Source of the DNA: Bacillus sp. FJAT-52991
GTDB taxonomy: Bacteria; Bacillota; Bacilli; Bacillales; Domibacillaceae
NCBI RefSeq assembly: GCF_037201805.1
Contig: NZ_CP147404.1
Span: 720,501-784,500, forward strand
DNA length: 64,000 bases
Direction of reading: 5' to 3'
This document shows positions 8,370-16,452 of the stretch, piece by piece. The notes beneath the pieces are model-generated. The model was not told the DNA's origin. It worked only from the letters and a program-made list of their open reading frames with translations, and ran no database searches. Within the stretch, counting starts at the first letter, position 1. Every line of letters begins with the position of its first letter. Both the position numbers and the translations under genes were made by a program.

Positions 8370-9806
8370 ATGGTAGAACAACCATTGTTTCGGTTAGAGA
8401 AAGATTTTTTAGGGGAAAAAGAAGTGCCTGTTCATGCTTATTACGGTGTACAAACGTTACGAGCAGTAGAGAATTTTCCGATCACAGGCTATCGGATTGA
8501 TGAAAGTTTAATTAAAGCATTAGGGATTGTCAAAAAATCAGCGGCACAAGCCAATAAAGATATTGGTGCATTAGATGAAAAAACGGCTGCTGCGATTATT
8601 CAAGCGGCAGAGGAAATAATCGCTGGAAAGCTTCATGATCAATTTATTGTTGATCCGATTCAAGGTGGAGCTGGAACATCAATCAATATGAACAGCAATG
8701 AAGTCATTGCCAATCGTGCGCTAGAGATTTTAGGAGAAGAAAAAGGAAATTACAAAGTCATTTCACCAAACACTCATGTCAATATGGCGCAATCGACGAA
8801 TGACGCTTTTCCGACAGCGATTCATATCTCCGTTATTGAAAAGGTGAAAGTTCTCCTTGAAGTGATGGAGCAGCTGCATGCAGCGTTTCATGATAAAGCG
8901 TTAGAGTTTAATCATATTTTAAAAATGGGACGCACTCATCTTCAAGATGCAGTGCCGATCCGATTAGGACAAGAGTTTGAAGCGTATGCACGCGTTCTTA
9001 GTCGCGACATCAGTCGGGTTTCCATGTCGTTACAGCATTTATATGAAGTTAATATGGGAGCAACTGCTGTTGGAACTGGATTAAATGCTGAGCCGCTTTA
9101 TATTGAAAAAGTAGTGGAATATTTAGCGGTAAACAGCGGATTTCCAATTATGAAGGCGTCTCATCTAGTAGATGCGACACAAAATACCGATTCTTATTTA
9201 GAAGTATCGGCTGCTTTAAAAGTATGTATGATGAATATGTCAAAAGTGGCCAATGACTTACGTATGATGGCGTCAGGCCCACGTGCTGGTTTAGCTGAAA
9301 TTACATTGCCGGCGCGCCAACCAGGCTCATCGATCATGCCTGGAAAAGTCAATCCGGTAATGGCAGAAGTGCTGAACCAAGTAGCATTTCAAGTCATCGG
9401 AAATGATCATACGATTTGTCTCGCTTCCGAAGCAGGGCAGTTTGAATTAAATGTAATGGAGCCGGTGCTCGTGTTCAACTTATTGCAATCGGTCAAAGTT
9501 ATGACAAATGTCTTCACGGTATTCCGTCAATATTGTTTAGAAGGCATTCAAGCCAATGTTGAGCGAATGGAAAACTACGTCAATAATAGCGTGGGCATTA
9601 TTACAGCGATTAACCCACACGTCGGTTACGAAATTGCTGCTTCCATCGCTAAAGAAGCGATTGACACTGGTAAATCGGTCCGGGAAATTTGTGTGAATCG
9701 CGGGGTACTCACTCATGAACAATTAGACATCATTTTACATCCATATGAGATGACCGACCCGGGGATATCAGGAAGAGAGCTATTGAAAGAAAAAAGTGAA
9801 TCTTAA
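8370..9806 (+). CDS. aspA: Aspartate ammonia-lyase
   Basis: Reversible deamination of L-aspartate to fumarate and ammonia, cytoplasmic homotetramer of the fumarase/aspartase superfamily. The start is the ATG at 8370 after AAGGAGTGA, giving 478 residues as usual; a GTG at 8361 lies inside the ribosome site. Visible features are GGAGTSINMNSNEV and the substrate-binding STNDAFPTA, TGLNAEP, and the flexible signature GSSIMPGKVNPVMAEV with the catalytic-loop serines near 320-321. Fumarase (FumC) is the main alternative. The N-terminal EKDFLGEKEVPVHAYYGVQT and the length favour aspartase. No ansA or malate-enzyme gene is adjacent, so it appears monocistronic. Confidence 0.9.
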   Translation: MVEQPLFRLEKDFLGEKEVPVHAYYGVQTLRAVENFPITGYRIDESLIKALGIVKKSAAQANKDIGALDEKTAAAIIQAAEEIIAGKLHDQFIVDPIQGGAGTSINMNSNEVIANRALEILGEEKGNYKVISPNTHVNMAQSTNDAFPTAIHISVIEKVKVLLEVMEQLHAAFHDKALEFNHILKMGRTHLQDAVPIRLGQEFEAYARVLSRDISRVSMSLQHLYEVNMGATAVGTGLNAEPLYIEKVVEYLAVNSGFPIMKASHLVDATQNTDSYLEVSAALKVCMMNMSKVANDLRMMASGPRAGLAEITLPARQPGSSIMPGKVNPVMAEVLNQVAFQVIGNDHTICLASEAGQFELNVMEPVLVFNLLQSVKVMTNVFTVFRQYCLEGIQANVERMENYVNNSVGIITAINPHVGYEIAASIAKEAIDTGKSVREICVNRGVLTHEQLDIILHPYEMTDPGISGRELLKEKSES

Positions 9807-9812
9807 AGTAGA

Positions 9813-9837
9813 AAGCTGTCCAATTGGGCAGCTTTTT
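9813..9837 (+). terminator. Intrinsic terminator after aspA
   Basis: Nine-pair stem AAGCTGTCC / GGGCAGCTT (one G-U) with an AATT loop, then five T. Confidence 0.85.
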
Positions 9838-9914
9838 CAAGTGTTCGAAATAGTCTAAAAAGGAAAAACGTGGTATGGTGGGAGAGGAAATAAATATACA
9901 TAGGAGAGGAAAAA

Positions 9915-11114
9915 ATGTCTACAACATCTATCATTCAATTGAGCAGTACGTCGTTATATGTGTCTTTTATTTTGTATTTAATCGCCATCGTTCCTTTAGC
10001 GCTTTCGGTGAAGTCAAAAAAGAGCATGTTCTCTAAATTGGGGATATCGCTGACGGCAGTAGGATTCGTGCTACAGCTCGTTTACTTTTTCACTAGATGG
10101 TACGCTGCAGGCCACGCCCCCGTAAGTAATTTATATGAATTTATGACGTTCTTCGGAATCATGTTGGTCGGTAGTTTTTTAATCATTTATTCGATGTATC
10201 GTCAACCGGTGATTGGCTTATTTGTCTTGCCGATTGCTTTGCTTGTGCTCGGTTATGCTAACGCTTTCTCAAAAGATGTGTCGCCACTGATTCCAGCATT
10301 GCAAAGTGAATGGCTAACTATCCATGTGATCACTGTTGCGTTTGCTAGTTCTGTTTTATCGATTTCATTTATTACAGGCGTTATCTATTTATTAAAAACG
10401 ATCGATCCACAAGAAAAAGGGAAGCGACCTTTCTTTTTAGAACTAGTGATGTATTTTTTAGTCGTCGTTGTCGGATTTATTACGATTACCACGGTCTTTA
10501 ATGTAACAGACTATTCCAAGCATATGAAATTCGAGAACCAGAAAAAACAAATCGAAGTAGCAGAGTATACATTGCCTGCGATAACAGTCCCTAAAAATGC
10601 CATCGTTGTTAACATGAAGGGTAAAAATGAATACGAAGAGACGAATCAACAAAATGGTCTCATAGAAATTCCCGCAAGTATCGATGCGAAAAAATTAAAT
10701 ACGGTCGTTTGGTCATTTTTAACCGGCACGATTTTGTATATTCTCATTCGTTTAATCGCAAGAAAGAAAATTATCGCTTTATTGAATCCATGGACGAGCA
10801 AAGTCAATGCCGATTTAATGGATGAAATTTCTTATCGAGCAATTGTCGTAGGTTTTCCTTTATTTGCTCTCGGTGGTCTAGCCTTTGCGATGATTTGGGC
10901 ACAAATGGCTTGGAGCCGATTTTGGGGCTGGGACCCGAAGGAAGTATGGGCTCTTATTACCTTCTTGTTCTATGCCGCTTTATTACACTTGAGGATTGGA
11001 CGCGGTTGGGAAGGAGAAAGAACGGCTTGGATGGCGATTGTTGGCTTCGGTATTATCATGTTCAACCAAGTATTTGTCAATTTAGTGATATCTGGCCTGC
11101 ATTCCTACGCATAG
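9915..11114 (+). CDS. ccsB: Cytochrome c biogenesis protein CcsB/ResC
   Basis: Multi-pass membrane component of System II heme delivery to c-type apocytochromes. The 399 residues have about eight hydrophobic segments. The tryptophan-rich heme-handling motif lies at about 330-345 (AWSRFWGWDPKEVWALITF), and conserved histidines include one in WLTIHVITV and one in LLHLRIGRGWEGERTAW. An extracytoplasmic insert lies around residues 190-265. In Bacillus resC sits in resABC with resB; here neither resA nor resB is adjacent, so the partner must be encoded elsewhere or absent. GGAGAGG precedes the ATG. Confidence 0.85.
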   Translation: MSTTSIIQLSSTSLYVSFILYLIAIVPLALSVKSKKSMFSKLGISLTAVGFVLQLVYFFTRWYAAGHAPVSNLYEFMTFFGIMLVGSFLIIYSMYRQPVIGLFVLPIALLVLGYANAFSKDVSPLIPALQSEWLTIHVITVAFASSVLSISFITGVIYLLKTIDPQEKGKRPFFLELVMYFLVVVVGFITITTVFNVTDYSKHMKFENQKKQIEVAEYTLPAITVPKNAIVVNMKGKNEYEETNQQNGLIEIPASIDAKKLNTVVWSFLTGTILYILIRLIARKKIIALLNPWTSKVNADLMDEISYRAIVVGFPLFALGGLAFAMIWAQMAWSRFWGWDPKEVWALITFLFYAALLHLRIGRGWEGERTAWMAIVGFGIIMFNQVFVNLVISGLHSYA

Positions 11115-11172
11115 AGAGGAAAAAATAGAGAATTGTCGAATAAGTAAGATGACGAGGAAAGGGGAGATTCCA

Positions 11173-11658
11173 ATGATTAAAACTGCAGATTTATGCGATG
11201 ACTTTGCGGATCAACTAAAGGTATGTACGCTTGAACTGAAGTCTTACGGAGGAAAAAAACGTTTTTCCGGTCCCATCTCTACAGTCAAAGTGTTTGAAGA
11301 TAATGTGCTTGTTAAACAAGCGCTAGAAACGATTCCAACCGGACATGTTCTAGTGGTCGACGGCGGCGGATCAAGAAATTGTGCCTTACTAGGGGATCGT
11401 CTCGGAGCAATTGCCGAAGAGCGTCAACTATCGGGGATCATTATTTATGGCTGCGTCCGAGACACAGCCGACCTTGCCGAACAAAACATCGGGGTTATGG
11501 CCATCGGCAGTAATCCATTAAAAAGCATCAAAAAAGGCGAAGGGGAAAGCAATACCCTTGTTCAATTTGGCGACGTTGACTGGAAACCAGGTCACTACGT
11601 CTACGCCGATGAAGACGGAATCGTCATTGCAGAAAACGAACTTCCAGTGAAGAATTAA
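11173..11658 (+). CDS. RraA-like protein (oxaloacetate decarboxylase/HMG aldolase fold)
   Basis: 161 residues from the ATG at 11173, after AAGGGGAG; this is the exact length of E. coli RraA. The family fold is visible in the N-terminal KTADLCDDF, the DGGGSRNCALLGDRLGAIAEER loop and GIIIYGCVRDTADL, whose Arg-Asp pair binds pyruvate and metal in the aldolase members. In E. coli RraA inhibits RNase E. Many Gram-positive members are class II 4-hydroxy-4-methyl-2-oxoglutarate aldolases or oxaloacetate decarboxylases, so the older menaquinone methyltransferase (MenG) name should not be used. A terminator follows. Confidence 0.8.
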   Translation: MIKTADLCDDFADQLKVCTLELKSYGGKKRFSGPISTVKVFEDNVLVKQALETIPTGHVLVVDGGGSRNCALLGDRLGAIAEERQLSGIIIYGCVRDTADLAEQNIGVMAIGSNPLKSIKKGEGESNTLVQFGDVDWKPGHYVYADEDGIVIAENELPVKN

Positions 11659-11663
11659 GGTGG

Positions 11664-11696
11664 ACCAGCATTCTTTAAAAGAGTGCTGGTTTTTTC
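11664..11696 (+). terminator. Intrinsic terminator after the RraA-like gene
   Basis: ACCAGCA / TGCTGGT stem around an A/T-rich loop, then six T. Confidence 0.8.
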
Positions 11697-11833
11697 TCTG
11701 AACGGCCTTAATTTATTTAATGTCATATTAGAACGTATACATCCTTTGACCTGATTTTACTATAGTTCTTTTGTTACTGTTGTAAAATATATGTAAATGT
11801 TGAATGGAGGAAAATTTGTAGACCACTTGAGCC

Positions 11834-12035
11834 GAGTTAGTGAAAATTATGGATGAGTTACCAAAAGAGAGCGGGAATGTAGCAATAAAGCCATATGATT
11901 CAGCAAAAAGAGTATCGGACTCAGTAAAAGAAGCGCCTATGTGTAAAAATGTCGTCTGACTCAGTAAAGTTAGGTGAGAATTCAGTAAAAAAGACCATCG
12001 AGTCAGCAATCATCCCGTAAAATTCAACAAAAAAC
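11834..12035. repeat. Degenerate 21-bp phased array
   Basis: The spacer between the convergent RraA-like gene and bioY holds about ten degenerate units near 11834, 11855, 11876, 11897, 11918, 11938, 11958, 11979, 12000 and 12021. Steps are 21 bp apart from two 20-bp steps. The recurring core is GA(C/T)TCAG(T/C)(A)AAAG. The same TCAGTAAAG string occurs in the 1453-1760 array. An open frame on the minus strand here lacks a ribosome site and simply crosses the repeats. Confidence 0.75.
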
Positions 12036-12054
12036 CTCGCTCAAAAAACGGAAA

Positions 12055-12089
12055 AAGAGGGCCTGACCCCTGAGAGTCAGCCCTCTTTT
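12055..12089. terminator. Bidirectional terminator beside bioY
   Basis: AAGAGGG...CTGAC / GTCAG...CCCTCTTTT hairpin with T tracts on both strands, placed at the stop codon of bioY (minus strand). Confidence 0.8.
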
Positions 12090-12649
12090 CATGCCGTTTT
12101 GATGTTGCGCTGCTTTAGTGCGGCTCGCAGTTTTGGTAAGGTAGCTAGGGATATGATAATGACGATGCTGTCTAGTGGGAGGTAGGCGGCCATCCAAGCC
12201 CAGGCCACAGTATAGCTGAAGCCTTCGGGAGCATCAGCCCACCATTTAAAAGCCGCGTACATAAAGTTGGTGCCGATTCCATAGTTGATCAATAGAGTGA
12301 GTAGTCCTGCGTAGATGTAGTTGACTTTTTGACTGTTGTGCTCAAGGCATTTTCCGACGGCATAAGCAACGAAAATAAAAGAAATAATGAAGCCGAATGT
12401 CGGACTCAACAAGCTTGCGGGTCCCCCTTTAAATTGGGCAAATACCGGTGCACCTGCTAAGCCAATAAACATATAAGCGGTCATTGACCAAGCACCTAAC
12501 CGGCTACCTAATAGTCCACCCGCCATAATCGCAAACAATAACTGCAATGTCACGGGCACTCCACCAATCGTTAAAAATGGTGATACATTCGCCCCCACGG
12601 CCATTAAAGCAGCAAATAAAGCACATAGCACAATTTCATTCGCTTTCAT
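12089..12649 (-). CDS. bioY: Biotin ECF transporter substrate-binding subunit BioY
   Basis: S-component that binds biotin in the membrane, alone or with the shared EcfAA'T module. The start at 12649 (MKANEIVLCALFAALMAVGANVSPF) follows AAGGGGG, giving 186 residues. The frame stays open upstream to 12829, but that stretch runs over the operator and bioD and has no start signal. About six hydrophobic segments are visible, with the BioY family pattern GGVPVTLQLLFAIMAGGLLGSRLGA and GLAGAPVF....GGPASLLSPTFGF. It is divergent from bioD across a BirA operator, so uptake and synthesis are co-regulated. Confidence 0.9.
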   Translation of the reverse strand: MKANEIVLCALFAALMAVGANVSPFLTIGGVPVTLQLLFAIMAGGLLGSRLGAWSMTAYMFIGLAGAPVFAQFKGGPASLLSPTFGFIISFIFVAYAVGKCLEHNSQKVNYIYAGLLTLLINYGIGTNFMYAAFKWWADAPEGFSYTVAWAWMAAYLPLDSIVIIISLATLPKLRAALKQRNIKTA

Positions 12650-12697
12650 GCAAGCGATCCCCCTTTTTAAAAAAATATTATTGTCTAATATTTTTTC

Positions 12698-12732
12698 ATA
12701 TGTTAACATTTTTGTAAACATAGTTAACATAT
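12698..12732. promoter_or_regulatory. BirA (biotin repressor) operator
   Basis: Perfect inverted repeat ATATGTTAAC-N15-GTTAACATAT, the arrangement of Bacillus BirA boxes. For bioD, a -35 TTGTCT at 12681-12686 and a -10 TAACAT at 12704-12709 put the -10 inside the left arm. It lies between divergent bioY and bioD and should repress both when biotin is ample. Confidence 0.85.
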
Positions 12733-12753
12733 ATTTTTGGAAGGGTGACATAT

Positions 12754-13485
12754 ATGTCTGGAATTTTTTTGACTGGAACGGATACAGACGCAGGAAAAAC
12801 CATTGCCACGCTTTTGCTGACCCATGCACTTTTGGAAAAAGGAGTCGATGTTTGTCCTTATAAACCGGTACAAAGCGGGGCGGAAGAAAGAGAAGGAAAA
12901 CTCATAGCTCCTGATGCCGAGTTGTATCGATTGCTACCGGCACTGAAACATCAAGAATTGTCTACATACTTATATAAAATGGCGAGTTCCCCTCATTTAG
13001 CTGCTGAACAAGAGAAAGCGGTCATTCCAATTGAAGAAGTGATCACAAAAATTCAAGATAAAGCGAGCAATCAAGAGATTTTACTCGTTGAAGGAGCGGG
13101 CGGGCTGTATGTGCCCCTCAATCGCCAAGGGTATTGCATGATTGATCTCATGGAAGAATTGCAATTTCCGGTGATCATAGCGGCGAAGGCCAGCTTAGGA
13201 ACGATCAATCATACGATGATGACGGTTGAATCATTGAAAAATAGAGGTCTTCATGTAGCAGGCATTATTTTATCGAGTACGGTGCAAGAGGATGAAGCGA
13301 TCGAGAAAGATAATCGACAGATGATTGAGCAGCTGACAGGTGTACCAATCATCGGGACGATCCCTTACATTCAAAACATTTCTAGTTATTTAGCGAATGA
13401 ATCATCTCGCTCTGAAATCACGGGAAATTGGAAAATCGAACAGTTACAGGAGGTAGCAATCCATGGATACAAAACGACTATATGA
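12754..13485 (+). CDS. bioD: Dethiobiotin synthetase
   Basis: ATP-dependent ring closure of 7,8-diaminononanoate with CO2 to dethiobiotin. The start is the ATG at 12754 after GGAAGGGTGA (a GTG at 12745 lies within that signal), giving 243 residues. The P-loop is [10 protein letters not shown] at the N-terminus, followed by KPVQSG, the Mg-binding [11 protein letters not shown] and [11 protein letters not shown]. It overlaps bioA by 23 bases, so translation is probably coupled. bioF and bioB are not here, so the pathway is split over loci. Confidence 0.92.
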   Translation: MSGIFLTGTDTDAGKTIATLLLTHALLEKGVDVCPYKPVQSGAEEREGKLIAPDAELYRLLPALKHQELSTYLYKMASSPHLAAEQEKAVIPIEEVITKIQDKASNQEILLVEGAGGLYVPLNRQGYCMIDLMEELQFPVIIAAKASLGTINHTMMTVESLKNRGLHVAGIILSSTVQEDEAIEKDNRQMIEQLTGVPIIGTIPYIQNISSYLANESSRSEITGNWKIEQLQEVAIHGYKTTI

Positions 13486-14815
13486 AATTAGTAAAAATCA
13501 TATGTGGCTTCCATTTACTCAAATGAAGGATTACGAAGAGGCGCCACTCATTATCGAAAGTGGGGAAGGGGTAATGTTGAAGGATATTCACGGCAATGAA
13601 TATTTAGATGGTTATTCTTCGTTGTGGCTCAATGTTCATGGGCATCGCCGCCAAGAAATTGATGAGGCGATTAAAGCTCAGCTCGATAAAATTGCTCATT
13701 CGACTTTATTAGGCGCGGCCAATGTGCCATCGATTCAATTAGCGGAAAAATTAGTTGAACTGACACCAGAAAAGTTAACTCGTGTGTTTTACTCTGATAG
13801 CGGAGCAGAATCGGTTGAAATTGCGATCAAGATGACGTATCAATATTGGCAAAACAAAGGGGTAACAACGAAAACGAAATTTGTGACGATGTCCAATGGT
13901 TATCATGGGGATACGGTAGGGGCGATTAGCGTTGGAGCGATCGATATTTATCACCGAGTCTATAGCTCGTTAATGTTCAACTCCTATGTTGTACTGTTTC
14001 CAGCTGTTTATCGTCATCCTTCTGGCGATGAAGAAACAGTAAAGAGGGAGTCACTTGCTGCGATTCGCCAACTATTTGAAGAAAAGCATGAAGAAATTGC
14101 TGGTATGATGGTGGAATCAATGGTGCAAGGGGCTGGCGGCATGAATATGATGCCACGGGGTTATTTAAAAGCATTGGAAGCACTTTGCCGTGAGTTTGAT
14201 ATTTTACTTGTTGTGGATGAAGTAGCAACAGGTTTCGGTCGGACAGGTAAAATGTTTGCGGTTGAACACGAAGATGTCCAACCGGATATTATGACGATTG
14301 CCAAAGGGATCACTGGGGGCTACTTGCCAATTGCTGCAACGATGACAACAGAAAAGATTTATGAGGCGTTTTACGGTGACTATACAGAAATGAAAACCTT
14401 TTTCCACGGACATTCTTATACAGGCAATCAGCTCGGCTGTGCCGCAGCTTTAGCGAATTTGGAGGTTTTTGAGAAAGAGTTATTAGTCGATCAAGCAGCC
14501 AAAAAAGCTGAATACGTCAAGGAGATCTTAGCTGAAATTGCTCAATTGCCTCAAGTCGGTGATGTTCGTCAACTTGGACTGATGTGTGGAATCGAAATTG
14601 TCAAGAACAAAGAAACGAAAGAGCCATTTCTAGGGGAAGAGCGCACCGCTTATAAAGCTACATTACGGATGCGAGAGCTTGGGATGCTCACAAGACCGCT
14701 CGGTGACGTCATTGTATTTATGCCGCCGCTTGCCACTAGCTTTGAAGAACTCACACAAATGGGACGAATCATGAAACAAGCCATCGAAGAAATTCAACTC
14801 GTTCAGCAAGCATAA
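13463..14815 (+). CDS. bioA: Adenosylmethionine-8-amino-7-oxononanoate aminotransferase
   Basis: Class III PLP aminotransferase making 7,8-diaminononanoate from KAPA. The 450 residues show the BioA pattern: [12 protein letters not shown] near the N-terminus, [53 protein letters not shown] and the PLP lysine K281 in [12 protein letters not shown]. Start ATG after AGGAGG, inside the end of bioD. Whether it uses SAM or lysine (BioK type, as in B. subtilis) as amino donor cannot be told by eye. Confidence 0.9.
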   Translation: MDTKRLYEISKNHMWLPFTQMKDYEEAPLIIESGEGVMLKDIHGNEYLDGYSSLWLNVHGHRRQEIDEAIKAQLDKIAHSTLLGAANVPSIQLAEKLVELTPEKLTRVFYSDSGAESVEIAIKMTYQYWQNKGVTTKTKFVTMSNGYHGDTVGAISVGAIDIYHRVYSSLMFNSYVVLFPAVYRHPSGDEETVKRESLAAIRQLFEEKHEEIAGMMVESMVQGAGGMNMMPRGYLKALEALCREFDILLVVDEVATGFGRTGKMFAVEHEDVQPDIMTIAKGITGGYLPIAATMTTEKIYEAFYGDYTEMKTFFHGHSYTGNQLGCAAALANLEVFEKELLVDQAAKKAEYVKEILAEIAQLPQVGDVRQLGLMCGIEIVKNKETKEPFLGEERTAYKATLRMRELGMLTRPLGDVIVFMPPLATSFEELTQMGRIMKQAIEEIQLVQQA

Positions 14816-14849
14816 AAAAATCCGCAGAGGGCGTCTCTGCGGTTCTTTC
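14815..14849. terminator. Terminator between bioA and a small minus-strand gene
   Basis: CCGCAGAG / CTCTGCGG hairpin. The A-run on its left makes a strong T tract for minus-strand transcripts; the plus side has TTCTTTC. Likely serves both convergent genes. Confidence 0.75.
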
Positions 14850-14867
14850 AGTTAGTGTCATCTGGCT

Positions 14868-14896
14868 CCATGCGCTAAACGGCACCTTCCGCTTTA
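14868..14896. repeat. Fragment of REP-like repeat
   Basis: GCGCTAAACGGCACCTTCCGCTTT, shared with the ~147-bp repeats at 35.5 and 56.2 kb. It lies directly 3' of the minus-strand gene at 14901-15068. Confidence 0.7.
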
Positions 14897-14900
14897 GTAG

Positions 14901-15068
14901 TTACATACTTACGTCTTGGCCGGAGCCTTGTTTTGTAAAGTGATCGTTTGGGATTTTGTCTATTTTTGATGCTTCGTGAGAGTCTAGTACTCCGCGTAAA
15001 CCAAATACTAGGTAAACACCTATGATCATTAATAGAACAAATAGTCCAATAACAATAAATAAATTCAT
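14901..15068 (-). CDS. Small membrane protein of 55 residues
   Basis: Reading from the ATG at 15068, 9 bases after AAAGGAGTGG, gives a 55-residue product: one hydrophobic helix at about 2-25 (MNLFIVIGLFVLLMIIGVYL) and a hydrophilic tail rich in charged residues. The strong ribosome site, single-helix design and flanking terminator support a real gene. It resembles the many short single-pass proteins of bacilli, but I do not recognise the family and propose no function. The neighbour is the cobalamin operon, transcribed away from it. Confidence 0.65.
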   Translation of the reverse strand: MNLFIVIGLFVLLMIIGVYLVFGLRGVLDSHEASKIDKIPNDHFTKQGSGQDVSM

Positions 15069-15229
15069 GTTGATCCACTCCTTTCAAATGATAGTAATCT
15101 ATACTACTTGTATTCTATCGGATATATATGGAAAGTTCAAACCTACTTACCGAATTTTTTGAAAGGGGAAAAATTTGAATGGAAGTAGGGATAAAATTGT
15201 GTATAATTAGTCTTAACAAATATTACATA

Positions 15230-15378
15230 TGCTTGATCAGGTGAAGCTGTTAGCAAGCGGCTTCTTAAAAGGGCAAGCTGGTGAAAATCCAGCGCGGTCC
15301 CGCCACTGTGAGTGAAACCATTCGTTTCATGAGCCAGAAAACCTGCCTGAATGACAGCACCGGCAACCTACGAGGATA
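15230..15378 (+). promoter_or_regulatory. Cobalamin (B12) riboswitch aptamer
   Basis: Carries the aptamer landmarks in order: GGTGAAAATCCAGC, GCGGTCCCGCCACTGTGA (B12 box) and GAGCCAGAAAACCTGCCT. Followed by two competing hairpins and a T tract before btuF. A -10 TATAAT at 15202-15207 is a likely promoter element. Controls the twelve-gene cobalamin operon. Confidence 0.93.
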
Positions 15379-15380
15379 GG

Positions 15381-15446
15381 GTGGTGTGAAAGAGTGGCAT
15401 CCGCTCTTTTTCACTACACCTCTCTGTACGTAGAGGTGTTTTTTAT
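15381..15446 (+). terminator. Riboswitch expression platform (antiterminator/terminator)
   Basis: GGTGTGAAAGAG (from 15382) can pair with CTCTTTTTCACTACACC (15404-15420). The terminator ACACCTCT / AGAGGTGT (15416-15439), followed by TTTTTT, uses the same ACACC bases. The two folds are mutually exclusive, which is how an OFF switch by premature termination works. Which fold B12 favours is inferred from known B12 switches. Confidence 0.75.
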
Positions 15447-15480
15447 TTGGTTACATAACATAAAGGGGAGAGTAGAGAAT

Positions 15481-16452
15481 ATGAAAAAAGTATCCACTTC
15501 AATTTTGTCAATGCTGCTAGCAGCCGGGGTACTGGCTGGCTGTGGAGGAGAGAAAGCTGCTCCTGAAAAAGAGAACACGAACCCACCGAAAGAAACGCAA
15601 GAAGCTGCCTTTCCAGTGACAATTAAAGACGGTGCAGGGAAAGAGGTTGTTATCGATAAAGACCCTGAGCGCATCGTTTCACTTATTCCAAGCAACACAG
15701 AAATCGCTTTTGAATTAGACTTGGATAAAGAAATTGTTGGGGTGACTGACAATGATAATTATCCAGAGGAAGTAGCGAACATCGAAAAAGTTGGCGGCAT
15801 GGAATTTAATGTAGAGAAAATTATTAGCCTTGATCCTGATTTAGTATTAGCTCATGCATCAAGCGCCCACAATTCCAAAGATGGATTGAAGCAATTAGAG
15901 GATGCGGGTATTGATGTGCTTGTTGTGAATGATGCTGAAAACTTTGACGAAGTGTATGAATCGATTGACATGATCGGTCAAGCAACAGGAAAAGCAAAAG
16001 AAGCTGATGAAATCGTTACGGATATGAAAGAAGATATTGCGGAAATTGAGGAGAAAGCGAAAACGATTACAGACGATCAAATGAAAAGTGTATTTGTTGA
16101 AGTATCTCCAGCACCTGAAATTTACACGCCAGGGAAAAATACATTTATGAATGAAATGCTTGATATCATTCATGCAAAAAATGCTTCAGCGGATTTAGAT
16201 GGCTGGGCACAAGTGACAGAAGAAGCAGTCATTCAGAAAAATCCAGACGTGATTGTCACAACTTATGGATACTATGTAGATAAGCCAACAGAACAAGTGT
16301 TAAGTCGTCAAGGGTGGGAAAATGTGTCGGCAATCAAAAATAAAGAAGTGCACGATGTCCACTCCGACCTTGTCACTCGTACGGGTCCACGTCTAACAGA
16401 AGGATTAGAACAACTTGCCGAAGCGGTTTACCCAGATGTTTTTAAGGAGTAA
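15481..16452 (+). CDS. btuF: Cobalamin ABC transporter substrate-binding lipoprotein
   Basis: Captures cobalamin or cobinamide at the cell surface for BtuCD. The start is the ATG at 15481 after AAAGGGGAGAG (an upstream open stretch covers the riboswitch terminator), giving 323 residues. The lipobox LAAGVLAGC ends the signal peptide near Cys24, followed by a charged linker and a TroA/BtuF-type periplasmic-binding fold (PERIVSLIPSNTEIAFEL, then AQVTEEAVIQKNPDVIV). First gene behind the B12 riboswitch; its end overlaps the start of btuC. FhuD-type siderophore binding is the family alternative, excluded here by context. Confidence 0.88.
   Translation: MKKVSTSILSMLLAAGVLAGCGGEKAAPEKENTNPPKETQEAAFPVTIKDGAGKEVVIDKDPERIVSLIPSNTEIAFELDLDKEIVGVTDNDNYPEEVANIEKVGGMEFNVEKIISLDPDLVLAHASSAHNSKDGLKQLEDAGIDVLVVNDAENFDEVYESIDMIGQATGKAKEADEIVTDMKEDIAEIEEKAKTITDDQMKSVFVEVSPAPEIYTPGKNTFMNEMLDIIHAKNASADLDGWAQVTEEAVIQKNPDVIVTTYGYYVDKPTEQVLSRQGWENVSAIKNKEVHDVHSDLVTRTGPRLTEGLEQLAEAVYPDVFKE

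Noticed and set aside
11728..12009. 93-residue minus-strand open frame
   Set aside because: It lies entirely in the 21-bp degenerate repeats and has no start signal.
12650..12829. 60-residue N-terminal extension of BioY
   Set aside because: It would run through the BirA operator and into bioD; the proper ribosome site is just before 12649.
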